Positions 1 through 8,833 of a DNA stretch of 64,000 nt are shown here, piece by piece. A program made the position numbers and the translations under genes. The stretch comes from Salinihabitans flavidus (GTDB lineage: Bacteria > Pseudomonadota > Alphaproteobacteria > Rhodobacterales > Rhodobacteraceae). Numbering within the stretch: the first letter of the stretch is position 1; each line of letters begins with the position of its first letter. The notes under the pieces were generated by a model. It saw only the letters and a list, made by a program, of their open reading frames with translations, made no database searches and had not been told where the DNA came from. The DNA lies in assembly GCF_900110425.1 (NCBI RefSeq), contig NZ_FODS01000009.1, positions 1 to 64,000 of the forward strand. Reading direction: 5' to 3'.

Positions 1-151
1 TTACTGTCATTGGGTGGCTCCTTTCCCAGCAGTCAATGATAACTGCACTTTGGCACATTCGATGCCGGTGGAGCAGGAGCCACCCACCTCATCCGGACCG
101 GGCCGTTTGCGTTTAGATTACCTGAGCTTCTACCCTGACAAGACAAACATG

Positions 152-643
152 TTAAGAGAACTGGATTGCGTAGCTCCAGGTTTCATCCGATGAATACTCG
201 CCGGCAATAAAGTGGATCAGATGATGCCCTGCTTCGAGAAACGCCCTTGTTCGTTCGTGTGTGAAAGGTGCCGAAAGCTGAGCCTTGTTCCCATGTGCAA
301 CGTTGTTTCGTAACTGAGCGTAGCTTCGCCCCAATAATACCTGCCAAGAGGAAATTTCGATTTCATTACTATCCCACTTCAAACCACCACCCTCTTTGGC
401 TACCAGAAATTGAGGGGCCGTTTCCTTGAAGACCTGGAACCCCGCCTCTGCAAAATCAAACTCTTTGAAGGGATGCCTGCACTCCAATGATCGGCCGATC
501 CGATCCCAGTTGACGCCCGAAACTACCCGCGTCTTACCATCCACATGGGCAAAGTCGTGGGTCAGATTGACCAAAAAGAATTCCAGCTTGGCAGCCAAAA
601 GCATGAATCTTGAGATTTCTTCGTCCAAGTCCGCCTCCCGCAT
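152..643 (-). CDS. HEPN-like hypothetical protein
   Basis: I do not recognise a named family over the full length. The C-terminal half holds R-N-N-V-A-H followed by GNK, which fits the R-x4-6-H signature of HEPN nuclease or nuclease-like domains, often found in defence and toxin systems. The reading frame runs upstream to 763, but the extra 40 residues are low in family character and start over an unrelated G-rich run, so I place the start at the internal ATG at 643 (163 aa, beginning MREADLDEE). The protein is otherwise helical and soluble with no signal peptide. No nucleotidyltransferase or antitoxin partner lies next to it within the window, though the window edge is only 150 bp away. Function is inference from one motif. 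Confidence 0.5.
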   Translation of the reverse strand: MREADLDEEISRFMLLAAKLEFFLVNLTHDFAHVDGKTRVVSGVNWDRIGRSLECRHPFKEFDFAEAGFQVFKETAPQFLVAKEGGGLKWDSNEIEISSWQVLLGRSYAQLRNNVAHGNKAQLSAPFTHERTRAFLEAGHHLIHFIAGEYSSDETWSYAIQFS

Positions 644-923
644 GTTTGCGCCAAGCTGCAGCTCAAACTGGTAAGGGGCAACTTCGCCTGGAAAAAGGCA
701 GCGGCAGACACCCTTGCTGTGACATGGCCGATCCCGCAGTGTGTTGGGGGGGGGCAACACCAACCGGACTCCGGTCGTGGCTGGATGAAAGCTCAGTGGC
801 AGGTCAATTCCTCAATCGAAAAAACGATGAGAAGCTCGGATTATTCAGCGCGGCAGACCTTCGATAGGTTCTAGAACAACGACCCTGTCAGGCCGGGCTG
901 GGCTTGGTATTCTGGCACCCGCT

Positions 924-2246
924 TCATCGACCTTGCACCAACTGCGGCAGGAAAAGCACGAGAGATGGAACAAGGACGATCAATGCAAGCCGAAAAATGT
1001 CAGCGATCCAGAAGGGTGTAACGCCTCGGAAAATTGTTGCCGTAGAGACGTCACCGACCACGGAGCGCATGATAAACACGTTTAGACCCACAGGAGGTGT
1101 GATCAGACTAATCTCTGTCACGACGACGACGACGATTCCGAACCAGATCGGGTCGAAACCCAATTGACTGATGATTGGGAAAAAAACCGGGACTGTGAGA
1201 ACCATCATGGACAGGCTTTCGAAGACGCAGCCCAGCAGGATGTAGATCAAAAGAATGAGGCCCATGACTGTCATTGGCGGGATATCGTTGCTGGTGACCA
1301 AGGCGACCAGCGCTTCAGGCAATCCCACGATGCTGACGAAGTTCGAGAAGACCCAAGCTCCGATAAGGATAGCAAAGAGTCCGGCGGTGGTCACACACGT
1401 TTCAGACAATGCGCCCTTCAGAGCCGACCAAGGCATCTTACGCCGCCAAAGTGCGATGGCAAAGGTTCCCATCGCGCCCATTCCAGCGGCCTCCGTGGGA
1501 GAGAAGGTGAGGTTGATCGGCCAAAAATCGAGAATTCCATATAGCCCGCCGATCACGAACACGAAGAGCCCGACTACAGCTCCGATCCCGCTCAGAGATG
1601 TGAGCCGCTCGCGCCAGTTCTGACGTTCGCCGCGCGGGCCGGATTCGGGTTTGCGCCAGACCACGAAGGCCACCGCAGCCATATAGAACAGTATGCCGAT
1701 TATACCGGGGACCAGACCGGCGAGAAAGAGTGCGGCGATAGAGGACTGCGTGAGAAGCCCATACATTATGAGGATAACCGAGGGAGGGATCAGGATGCCG
1801 AGTGTTCCGCCGGCCGCGATTGAGGCGGTGGCCAGACTATCGGCGTAGCCGAAGCGACGCATCTCGGGCATGGCGATACGGCTCATGGTCGCGGCCGTTG
1901 CAAGAGACGAGCCTGAGATAGCCGCGAAGATTCCGCAGGCTGCAACAGTCGCCATGGCGAGTCCGCCGCGCCAATGACCAAGAAAGGCATTTGCCGATCG
2001 GTAGATCTCGCGACTCATGCCGGATTGGTTTACGAACAGCCCCATTAGGACGAAAAGCGGCACGACCGACAGCCCATAGTCGCGAGCGGCATCGGTGATG
2101 AGCCGGGCGGTCATTGAAATCGAAGCCGAGGTCGAGGTCTCATGCGCGTAGCCAACGAGGCCCACGAAGCCCATGGCAATCGCTATAGGCACGCGGAGAA
2201 ACACAAGTGTCAGAACCGCGGCAAAACCGATCAAGGCGAGCGTCAC
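924..2246 (-). CDS. dctM: TRAP transporter large permease (DctM/DctM-like)
   Basis: This is the 440-residue ion-coupled membrane subunit of a tripartite ATP-independent periplasmic transporter. It shows the usual long run of about 12 hydrophobic segments from the N-terminus (LALIGFAAVLTLVFLRVPIA) to the C-terminus, and the DctM hallmark G-SSLATAATMSRIAMPEMRR near residue 115-135. Length matches the family. It is the last gene of dctP-dctQ-dctM, 28 bp after the small permease. Genes for a 2Fe-2S ferredoxin and a P450 sit just upstream on the same strand, so the imported substrate is probably oxidised by that P450. The substrate itself, likely an organic acid, cannot be read from the sequence. 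Confidence 0.93.
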   Translation of the reverse strand: MTLALIGFAAVLTLVFLRVPIAIAMGFVGLVGYAHETSTSASISMTARLITDAARDYGLSVVPLFVLMGLFVNQSGMSREIYRSANAFLGHWRGGLAMATVAACGIFAAISGSSLATAATMSRIAMPEMRRFGYADSLATASIAAGGTLGILIPPSVILIMYGLLTQSSIAALFLAGLVPGIIGILFYMAAVAFVVWRKPESGPRGERQNWRERLTSLSGIGAVVGLFVFVIGGLYGILDFWPINLTFSPTEAAGMGAMGTFAIALWRRKMPWSALKGALSETCVTTAGLFAILIGAWVFSNFVSIVGLPEALVALVTSNDIPPMTVMGLILLIYILLGCVFESLSMMVLTVPVFFPIISQLGFDPIWFGIVVVVVTEISLITPPVGLNVFIMRSVVGDVSTATIFRGVTPFWIADIFRLALIVLVPSLVLFLPQLVQGR

Positions 2247-2274
2247 GCTGGTAATCCCTTTCGTTTGGGCTGCA

Positions 2275-2796
2275 TTAAGTGCCGGATCTGACCACGCCTT
2301 CAGTTCGGTCAGCCAAGTCGGTTTGGGGCATGAGCAGGATGAAGATCCCGCGCAGGATCATGGCGCAAGCCGCGAGTGTCATGCCGGCGGCAATCAGGTA
2401 GATTATCCAGCCGACGGGCAGTCGGAGGTAAAGTGTCACCTCGCCATATCCGATAGTGCGAGCACCGCTTTCCCAGCATTTCACAACTGGCCAAAAGAGC
2501 AGGATGCCGAAGATGAAGTTGGCCAGCCCTTCGCGAATGCGAGCGGCGACAAAACTGTCGAAGAGATCAACCGAAATATGGCGGCCCCAGAGCGATGTGG
2601 CAGGCATTGCCGCAAACACTGTCGTGGCAAGAAACACCTCGGTTAACTCTGCCGCCCCCGGAATGGGTGCGCTGGCAAATGAACGCAGAAGCACATCCGT
2701 GAAAGTTAACACCATCATAGCGAAGAGGGCGGAGATGGCGAGCCAGAGGGGAATACGCGCGGTCCAATGGACCGCGCCTACAAGGGTCTTGAACAT
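2275..2796 (-). CDS. dctQ: TRAP transporter small permease (DctQ)
   Basis: A 173-residue inner-membrane protein with four hydrophobic segments, typical of the DctQ subunit that pairs with DctM. The conserved N-terminal region with V-L-T-F-T-D-V-L-L-R-S and the later RHISVD sequence fits the family. Its ATG overlaps the stop of the binding-protein gene by one base (TGATG), which shows translational coupling. Together with the genes on both sides it makes a complete TRAP system. The antisense frames over this gene are shadows. Confidence 0.9.
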   Translation of the reverse strand: MFKTLVGAVHWTARIPLWLAISALFAMMVLTFTDVLLRSFASAPIPGAAELTEVFLATTVFAAMPATSLWGRHISVDLFDSFVAARIREGLANFIFGILLFWPVVKCWESGARTIGYGEVTLYLRLPVGWIIYLIAAGMTLAACAMILRGIFILLMPQTDLADRTEGVVRSGT

Positions 2797-3830
2797 CAGG
2801 AATCGATCTCTGCCATGACGGCGGCGATTTCCTTTTCGAAGGCGGCTTTGGCGGCTTCGGCGTCGATGCCGCGCCCATTGACCCGTTCAAGGACCGTAGC
2901 GGTCACGTTCTCGACGATCGGGGCAAAATGTGCGATGTCCTCGTCGCTGGCTGAGATGATCGCGCTGCCTGCGTCCCGCGCGGCCTGCATCGCCCTCTCG
3001 TCCCCGGCAGCCCAGATCCGCCCGAAGAGGCGCGACATCGGTTCGCCGAAGAACTCTTCATCCAACGCCTCTCGAAGCTCGGGGTCAATGCTGTTCCACG
3101 TCTCCTTTCTCATGAGCACAGCGAACGAGCCGCGATAGAGACCCCCGGGGATCTCAAATATCACCGGAGCAACCTCATCGAGGTTATAGCCCACGCGACT
3201 GTCTGTGTTCATGGTCACGGCATCGGCCGCGCCCGCGCTCAAGGTTTCGTAGACCTTGGTCGCCGGCACCTGGATGCCGACGCCGCCCAGCCCCTCAACG
3301 GCGAGGGAGCCAACACCGCCGGGCGCCCGGATCTTCATCCCGTCCACCGCGTCAAGGCCGTCGATTGGGTCGGTCAGGTGAAGCTGCGCTGCGCCATGCT
3401 GGAACATCGCGAGCGTTTTGAACTCGTCCTGTTCGCCAGCCGCTTCAAGGTGACTCTTCCACACACGCCAATAGGCGGCGGAGGCGGCTTCGGCATCACC
3501 CTCGACGCCGGGCAGTTCGACCAGCTGCGGCACCACGAAACGACCCGCGTTATAGCCGTGGAATATGAATGTGATGTCCGCGGCACCGTCCAGCACGAAG
3601 TCCGCCATGGCGGGAGGTGGCACGAGGTTTAGCTTCACCTCGGCGGTAAGCTCGCCATCGGATATCTCTTCGAATTTGTCGATGAACTGAGGCCACATTT
3701 CGGCGTTCACGACATGACTTGGCCCGGCCCACGACGCAATCGTGAGCACGCGTGGATCGTTTTGGGCCAAAGCTGCGCTTGCGATCTGCGCCGCGAGGCC
3801 AGCTGCGATCAGTGTCTTGATGGCTTTCAT
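2796..3830 (-). CDS. dctP: TRAP transporter periplasmic solute-binding protein (DctP family)
   Basis: A 344-residue extracytoplasmic binding protein. It has a cleavable signal peptide (MKAIKTLIAAGLAAQIASAALAQ, cut after about residue 22) and DctP-family sequence such as LDAVDGMKIRAPGG near 165-178, followed by the ligand-organising helix and the conserved VGYNLDEV stretch. It catches the substrate in the periplasm and hands it to DctQM. It is the first TRAP gene; about 60 bp separate it from the ferredoxin gene, so ferredoxin, P450 and transporter are likely one transcript. The ligand is not predictable here; unusual features such as HGYNAGRF may help subfamily assignment. Confidence 0.93.
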   Translation of the reverse strand: MKAIKTLIAAGLAAQIASAALAQNDPRVLTIASWAGPSHVVNAEMWPQFIDKFEEISDGELTAEVKLNLVPPPAMADFVLDGAADITFIFHGYNAGRFVVPQLVELPGVEGDAEAASAAYWRVWKSHLEAAGEQDEFKTLAMFQHGAAQLHLTDPIDGLDAVDGMKIRAPGGVGSLAVEGLGGVGIQVPATKVYETLSAGAADAVTMNTDSRVGYNLDEVAPVIFEIPGGLYRGSFAVLMRKETWNSIDPELREALDEEFFGEPMSRLFGRIWAAGDERAMQAARDAGSAIISASDEDIAHFAPIVENVTATVLERVNGRGIDAEAAKAAFEKEIAAVMAEIDS

Positions 3831-3890
3831 AATCTTCCTCCCTGAAGTATGACTCTACTTGATTGTGGCCGTCTTTGCGCGGGCACGTGA

Positions 3891-4214
3891 TTAAACTTGG
3901 GAATCGGGAATGGTGATTTCGGCGCCCTCCAACACCTCGCTGACCTCGACCTGACAGCTCAGGCGGCTGTGTTCGCTGCGCGGCGTAGCTGCAAAGTCGA
4001 GCATTTCATGCTCGTTGCCTTCGGATGCGCCGATCTTGGCTATCGTATCGGCGTCGAAGTAAGCATGGCAAGTGGCACAGGCCATTGACCCACCGCATTC
4101 TGCGATGATGCCGCCAATGCCGTTGTGTTGAGCGGTTTCCATCACCGACATCCCGGGCGTCGCATATACGGTGTTGCGTGTTCCGTCTGGTTGGATGAAG
4201 GTGAACTGAACCAT
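3891..4214 (-). CDS. 2Fe-2S ferredoxin (adrenodoxin/putidaredoxin type)
   Basis: A 107-residue electron carrier with the vertebrate/bacterial P450-type ferredoxin cysteine pattern: AECGGSMACATC (C-x5-C-x2-C) and a fourth Cys in RLSCQV. It most likely passes electrons to the adjacent P450. An open frame reaches 4244, overlapping the P450 stop, but the ATG at 4214 is preceded by GAGGAAA at good spacing and gives the standard N-terminus, so I use it. No ferredoxin reductase is encoded nearby; reducing power must come from a reductase elsewhere. Confidence 0.92.
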   Translation of the reverse strand: MVQFTFIQPDGTRNTVYATPGMSVMETAQHNGIGGIIAECGGSMACATCHAYFDADTIAKIGASEGNEHEMLDFAATPRSEHSRLSCQVEVSEVLEGAEITIPDSQV

Positions 4215-4234
4215 TATTTCCTCTGCTGTCTGGA

Positions 4235-5497
4235 TTAACCGCACGGTCGAACCAGAATCTGGTTTGGCCCCCGGAACGATAGTGTGCGCGTAAAGTTGAT
4301 CGACTGGTCATCGACGAGTGCCATCTCCGGAAACGCCGTCGTGAGCTCTTCAAGAATGATGCGAAGTTCGAGGCGGGCGAGAGGGGCGCCGGCACAATGA
4401 TGCAATCCGCGCCCGAAGGCCATGTGTTCCTGGGCGTTCTTGCGGCGGATGTCGAACATCTCTGGCTCGTCGAATTTCGCCGGATCCCGGTTGGCCGAGG
4501 CAAGCGAGAGTAGAACCTTGGCGCCTTTCGGCAGGTCGATCCCGCTCACTGTGACCGGCTCTTTCGTCTGCCTGCGCCACGCCACGACCGAAGTGACGTA
4601 GCGCAGACCCTCTTCGACGGCATTTTTGGCGCGGGACGGATCATCGACGATGGCCTGCCATTGGTTCGGACGCCTGAGAAGTTCCAGGAGCAGGTTTCCA
4701 GCGGCGTTTGTCGTGGTCTCATGCCCGGCGATGAGCAGTCCGAAGATGAGGCTTTTGATTTCATTTTCAGTGAGCACGGCGTCGTCGCCATCACGCAAGG
4801 CAAGCAGTTTGCTGGGATAATCGTCCTGTGGTGACACCTTGCGTGCCTCGACCAGGTCAACTGTATAGTCCCAGAAATCGGCGAGATCGCGGGCGGCCGT
4901 GTCGAGGTCATGTTCGTTTGGATCACCCCAGATCATGTGAAGTCGTAGGTCGCCCCATGCCTTGATTTTCTTCGGGTCAAAATCCGTCACGCCGAGAAGC
5001 AGGAAGACGACCTGCGCGGGCAGTTCATAGGTCAACGCCTCTACCAGATCGATCTCCTCTTGGCCCCTCATCCTTTCGATGTAGCCGCGAACAAGATCGC
5101 GAATTGCATCTTCATAGGACATGAACTGTCGGATGTTCAGAAACTGGGCGGCGGACTTCTTGATCCGTGTGTGACGGGGCGGGTCGCAGGCGACCTGAAC
5201 AGCTTCATTGCTGAAATTGCGACCTTCGAGGTAACGCCCAACAGAGTCCGGCCAAGGAAAAACGGGTTGGGTTGCGAGCTCGGCCGAGAACCGGTCTGCA
5301 TCCGGCATGATCTTCTCGATGTCAGCGCGCCGGGTGACGACCCAGTAGTCGATCTCAGGTGCGAAGAAGATCGGGACATCGCCTCGCACCGAAGCGAGGA
5401 ATTCATACATTCCTTGATGTTCGAATGGTCGGAACGTTTCGGACGCTTGCTCCATCGGACAGCCGGCTGCTGCCCGCGTTTGCGGATTTTCTGTCAT
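4235..5497 (-). CDS. Cytochrome P450 monooxygenase
   Basis: A 420-residue soluble class I bacterial P450. The oxygen-binding I-helix motif AGHETTTN, the K-helix E-x-x-R (EEGLRY), and the heme-thiolate loop FGRGLHHCAGAPLAR with its Cys ligand are all intact. It has no membrane anchor. The partner ferredoxin gene follows 20 bp downstream and a TRAP transporter after that, while a MarR regulator is divergent upstream. This layout suggests inducible oxidation of a small imported compound. The substrate is unknown; bacterial CYP subfamilies cannot be separated by eye. Confidence 0.95.
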   Translation of the reverse strand: MTENPQTRAAAGCPMEQASETFRPFEHQGMYEFLASVRGDVPIFFAPEIDYWVVTRRADIEKIMPDADRFSAELATQPVFPWPDSVGRYLEGRNFSNEAVQVACDPPRHTRIKKSAAQFLNIRQFMSYEDAIRDLVRGYIERMRGQEEIDLVEALTYELPAQVVFLLLGVTDFDPKKIKAWGDLRLHMIWGDPNEHDLDTAARDLADFWDYTVDLVEARKVSPQDDYPSKLLALRDGDDAVLTENEIKSLIFGLLIAGHETTTNAAGNLLLELLRRPNQWQAIVDDPSRAKNAVEEGLRYVTSVVAWRRQTKEPVTVSGIDLPKGAKVLLSLASANRDPAKFDEPEMFDIRRKNAQEHMAFGRGLHHCAGAPLARLELRIILEELTTAFPEMALVDDQSINFTRTLSFRGPNQILVRPCG

Positions 5498-5559
5498 GTG
5501 TCCTCCCTTGCCGATCTGCTCTGATTCAGCCGGTCTGCAGTAAGGAAGTTAAAGATTCG

Positions 5560-5596
5560 ATGTTGTCACGTCAATATATTGTTGCCGTGACAACAT
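5560..5596. promoter_or_regulatory. Perfect inverted repeat, probable MarR operator
   Basis: An 11-bp perfect inverted repeat, ATGTTGTCACG at 5560-5570 and CGTGACAACAT at 5586-5596, with a 15-bp AT-rich spacer. It lies between the divergent P450 operon (start 5497) and the marR gene (start 5638). Position and symmetry fit an operator for the MarR protein controlling both directions. The protein-DNA link is inference. Confidence 0.7.
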
Positions 5597-5637
5597 GGGG
5601 GCTGTTCGACACTCACACAATCCGCTACACCTTTGGC

Positions 5638-6162
5638 ATGACCGATGATTTTGACGCGTTCGACACTCTGTTCCTTGTGGAGGTCGAAGACGATGATGGC
5701 GCCGGCGCACAGACGCTTAGTTTTTCGCGCAGCCCGACTGTTCTTCTGACCTTCGCCGCCAACCGCTTCACACGCGCGGCGGCCAAGACCTATGCCCAAA
5801 AGTTCGGGATCGGGGCGGTAGATTGGCGGATGCTTGTCATGTTGACACGCAAACCGGGTGCGACGGTAACGGAATCAGCCAATACCATCGGGATCGACAA
5901 AGGCGCGATCAGCCGCTGTATCGCACGGCTCGAAAAGCGGGGACTGGCCACAAAAGGTGAGCTTCACGCGAACGGACGTAGCCGGGGCTGGTGGCTTACA
6001 GCAGAAGGCCGGAAGCTTCATGGCGAGGTGCTTCGCGAGGCGTTGGACCGGCAGCGCATCCTGCTCGATGGATATAGTGAGGAAGAAATCGCTCAATTCA
6101 CTGACTTGCTTCGCCGGTTTCTGGTCAACCTAGATGCTTTGACCGAAAAGACGAGCGGTTGA
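5638..6162 (+). CDS. MarR-family transcriptional regulator
   Basis: A 174-residue winged-helix regulator. The helix-turn-helix is seen in VTESANTIGIDKGAISRCIARLEKRGL and the wing in the GRSRGWWLTAEG region. The open frame extends far upstream (to 5359), but that would run through the P450 promoter and the palindrome, so I start at the ATG at 5638 (MTDDFDAFD). It probably senses the P450 substrate or a related compound and acts on the palindrome at 5560-5596. The acidic N-terminal 40 residues are longer than in many MarR proteins. Confidence 0.88.
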   Translation: MTDDFDAFDTLFLVEVEDDDGAGAQTLSFSRSPTVLLTFAANRFTRAAAKTYAQKFGIGAVDWRMLVMLTRKPGATVTESANTIGIDKGAISRCIARLEKRGLATKGELHANGRSRGWWLTAEGRKLHGEVLREALDRQRILLDGYSEEEIAQFTDLLRRFLVNLDALTEKTSG

Positions 6163-6283
6163 CGGTATCATCGCGGATTCCCGCTTTTGGCTGCCGACAA
6201 GGCGAGCCTAGCAATAGGATTGACCGAGCTTTGCCCCTACACATGTATATGCAACGACGCCGTCGAGATTGTGCACTACGTAG

Positions 6284-6457
6284 CGATGGGAGGTTCCAAT
6301 CACCAGATACGGCGGCGCCAGAATGCATCCCCCTCGCACCCGTGCAAATTTCCTAGGGCTTCGAGCTCTCCATGGTCATGCGCGATGGCTCCCGTCGGGA
6401 TGTCGAGCCATTCCTTGCCGGGGATCAAAACAAGCCATAGTTCGGATGCGATCGGAG
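6284..6457. repeat. Intergenic repeat family R1, copy a
   Basis: First of three related copies of about 140-175 bp (others at 21219-21389 and 25894-26031). Shared blocks include GGGAGGTTCCA, GGCGCCAGAAT, CCCCCTCGCACCCG, CTCCATGGTCA and a short hairpin G-A-Y-G-G-CTC-C-C-G-T-C. It fills most of the gene-free stretch 6163-6568 between marR and the dapA-like gene. On the minus strand each copy has a purine-rich tract and an ATG/TTG leading into CA/TTCTGGCGCC, but no long frame. Probably an IS end or a non-autonomous element; I could not name a family. Confidence 0.7.
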
Positions 6458-6568
6458 CGCACTTTCCTCCTCTCTCTTGAGATGTTCACGCGCCTTCTGA
6501 ACCGGGATTCGCGCACGAGATGCAGTCCATTCTTTTCCGTGGAGTGTCCGGACGCCCTTTTCGTTCAG

Positions 6569-7468
6569 TCAGCTGGCGACCTGGAGCAGCGGACGCAACG
6601 CCACCTCGACCCTTTCGCGGTATGCTGGCTCGAGCGGCAGGATCGGACGCGGCGGAGTGATGGGGCCGCAGCCGAGGGTCTCAGCAATGGCAAACATCAC
6701 CCGAAAGCTCCCGAACTCCCGGAACATCGCCCAGAGGGGAGCGAAGGCGTGGTCGATGCGCTTGGCTTCGGCGGCGTTCCCCGCTTGGGCCGCACGGGTG
6801 AGCGAGAGAGCGGGTTCCGGCAAGAGGCCGGCCACAACGCTATACCAGCAGGCCCCACCGGCGAGCAGTGCGTCCTTCGCACCCCAGTCGCCACTGTAGC
6901 CGATAGCGAAGCCCTCCGGCGTTATGGCCCGCAGGCGCTGCATCTCGCCCTCGTAATCGCCGTCCGCAGGCAGAGGCATCTTCACCGCGGCCACGTTCGG
7001 AAGCTCGGCTAGTCGCGCGATCAAGTCCGGGCTGAAGGTAAATTTCGTGGTGCCCGGGTTGTTGTAGATGCACAGGGGCAGCTCGCCCGCCGCGGCGACG
7101 GACTCGAAAAGGCGGAAGACCTCTTCGTGGGTCAGTGGCTGGTAGGACATGGGCGCAAGAAGCAGGCCGTCCGCGCCGGCTTTCCGGGCGTCGCGCGCGA
7201 GGTCCGCGGCAACCTCGGTCGTGAGAGCGCCGACACCGACGATGAGCGGCGTCCGCCCCGCCACGCACTCCACGGCAGCCCGCAGCGTGCGTTTGCGCTC
7301 TTCCGGCGTCAGGTAGGCGTATCCGCCGGTGCTGCCGAGTAGCCCGATGGAATCCGCGCCCGCAATCACGATCCGCTCCAAGAACCTTTGCAGAAGCTCG
7401 GACTTCAGCTGCCCATCTTCGTCGGCAGGCGTGAGCGGGAAAGCCGACAGGCCTGTGAATAAGGTCAT
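6569..7468 (-). CDS. DapA-family class I aldolase/lyase
   Basis: A 299-residue TIM-barrel protein of the dihydrodipicolinate synthase/N-acetylneuraminate lyase family. The catalytic Tyr sits in LCIYNNPGTTKF and the Schiff-base Lys in AAVKMPL; SIGLLGSTGGYAYL matches the G-S/T-G substrate loop. I start at the ATG at 7468, preceded by AAGGAG, and not at the longer frame to 7552. It follows two LysE-type exporter genes by 13 bp, which would fit lysine-branch chemistry, but the family covers many substrates and true DapA function is not shown. Confidence 0.85.
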   Translation of the reverse strand: MTLFTGLSAFPLTPADEDGQLKSELLQRFLERIVIAGADSIGLLGSTGGYAYLTPEERKRTLRAAVECVAGRTPLIVGVGALTTEVAADLARDARKAGADGLLLAPMSYQPLTHEEVFRLFESVAAAGELPLCIYNNPGTTKFTFSPDLIARLAELPNVAAVKMPLPADGDYEGEMQRLRAITPEGFAIGYSGDWGAKDALLAGGACWYSVVAGLLPEPALSLTRAAQAGNAAEAKRIDHAFAPLWAMFREFGSFRVMFAIAETLGCGPITPPRPILPLEPAYRERVEVALRPLLQVAS

Positions 7469-7481
7469 GCGAGCATCTCCT

Positions 7482-8117
7482 TCAAACGCGTGACAAGAGC
7501 AGGCGCAGGCCGGCGAAGCCGAAGATGGCAGCCAGAACGCCCTCAATTCCACGTCGGGCGCGGCGGTAGAGGCGGATCATCGGTGCCGTCGAGAACACGA
7601 GGGCGTAGCCGCCGAAGATCGTCACGCTCAGGATCGCGCATCCCGCCAGAATGGTGGCCACATCATGCCAGGATGCCTCGGCATCGAGGCCGAGCGTGAC
7701 AAGTGCGATCCAGGCCAACACCGCCTTCGGGTTGGCCAGATGCATGATCAATCCATGGCGGTAGAGCGCTACAGTGGACGGAGGAGGCTCGGCTCGTGTG
7801 AGGCCGGTTGAGGTTACAGGGTCGGAGGTCATCGCGCTTCGGGCAGCGCGCACCGCGAGGTAGAGCAGGTATATGCCACCAAAGATCTTCAGGATGATCA
7901 GGGCCTCGGCATAGCGCGCGAGTAACGCGGAAACACCGGTGGCCGCGGACAGCCCCCAGAACAGCGATCCGGAAATGACCCCCGCGGCCAGCGCCAGCCC
8001 GGCTTGCCGACCGTGGTTCATCGCCACGCCCATGATCCGAAGGGTGCTCGGACCGGGACTTCCGGCCGCGATCACGTAGGCAGTGAAGACGACGAGCAGG
8101 TGGTTGATGTTCTCCAT
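7482..8117 (-). CDS. LysE-family amino-acid exporter
   Basis: A 211-residue inner-membrane protein with about six hydrophobic segments and the RhtB/LysE-type N-terminal motif SPGPSTLRIMG. This family exports amino acids and related metabolites. The ATG at 8117 has a strong GAGGAGG site, so the longer frame to 8156 is discarded. It sits between a second LysE-type gene upstream and the DapA-family gene downstream, and the three are probably one operon. The exported compound is unknown. Confidence 0.88.
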   Translation of the reverse strand: MENINHLLVVFTAYVIAAGSPGPSTLRIMGVAMNHGRQAGLALAAGVISGSLFWGLSAATGVSALLARYAEALIILKIFGGIYLLYLAVRAARSAMTSDPVTSTGLTRAEPPPSTVALYRHGLIMHLANPKAVLAWIALVTLGLDAEASWHDVATILAGCAILSVTIFGGYALVFSTAPMIRLYRRARRGIEGVLAAIFGFAGLRLLLSRV

Positions 8118-8127
8118 CGCGTCCTCC

Positions 8128-8739
8128 TCAGGTTCCGACCAGCAGCTTGAAAGCAATGATCCACATCACCAGCGCAATGAGAGTCTCGAGGATGCGCCAG
8201 GCCGCCGGCCGCTCGAACACCGGGCGCAATTTGATGGCACCGTAGCCGAGGGCCAAGAAGAAGACAAAGGATCCGAGGATCGCACCGACCGCGAACGACC
8301 CCAGGCGGTCGGCAAACTGGGTGGAGATGGTTCCCAGTAGGACAACCGTGTCGAGATACACATGCGGGTTCAGCCAGGTGATGGCGAGGCAAGCCACCAG
8401 CGTGCGGAACAGATCGGTCACTGGCAGCGACGCATCCGCGGCCAGTGCCTCGTTCGACCGCAGCGCTGATAGGACGCTCTTCACGCCATACCAAATCAGG
8501 AAGGCCGCGCCGCCGTAGCGCATGATGGGCTCGAGCCAGGGCAACCACTCGGAGACGGTCCGGAAGCTGGTCACGCCCACGGTGATCAGGATCGCGTCCG
8601 AGATTGCGCAGGCGAGACAGACCGCCAGGACGTGCTCACCCCGCAGCCCCTGCCGCAGCACGAAGGCGTTCTGGGCGCCAATCGCCACGATGAGGCTGAG
8701 GCTCATCATCATGCCGGTGAAGAAGACTGAGAGATCCAT
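8128..8739 (-). CDS. argO: LysE/ArgO-family amino-acid exporter
   Basis: A 203-residue membrane protein with IVAIGAQNAFVLRQGLRGEH at its N-terminus, the classic LysE/ArgO signature (GAQNAF). Six hydrophobic segments are visible. ArgO exports arginine and lysine-like amino acids. It is divergent from an ArgP-like LysR regulator 95 bp away, the same partner that activates argO in enteric bacteria, which supports the name. I chose the ATG at 8739 with GGAG upstream; the frame continues to 8799. Confidence 0.88.
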   Translation of the reverse strand: MDLSVFFTGMMMSLSLIVAIGAQNAFVLRQGLRGEHVLAVCLACAISDAILITVGVTSFRTVSEWLPWLEPIMRYGGAAFLIWYGVKSVLSALRSNEALAADASLPVTDLFRTLVACLAITWLNPHVYLDTVVLLGTISTQFADRLGSFAVGAILGSFVFFLALGYGAIKLRPVFERPAAWRILETLIALVMWIIAFKLLVGT

Positions 8740-8833
8740 GTGCTGGGCTCCGATCTGAACGACTGCCCTTGGCATATGCGGTCGACTTAGCTTAGACAAA
8801 TTAAAGGCACTGATGCCAATGAAGGAAAACTGA

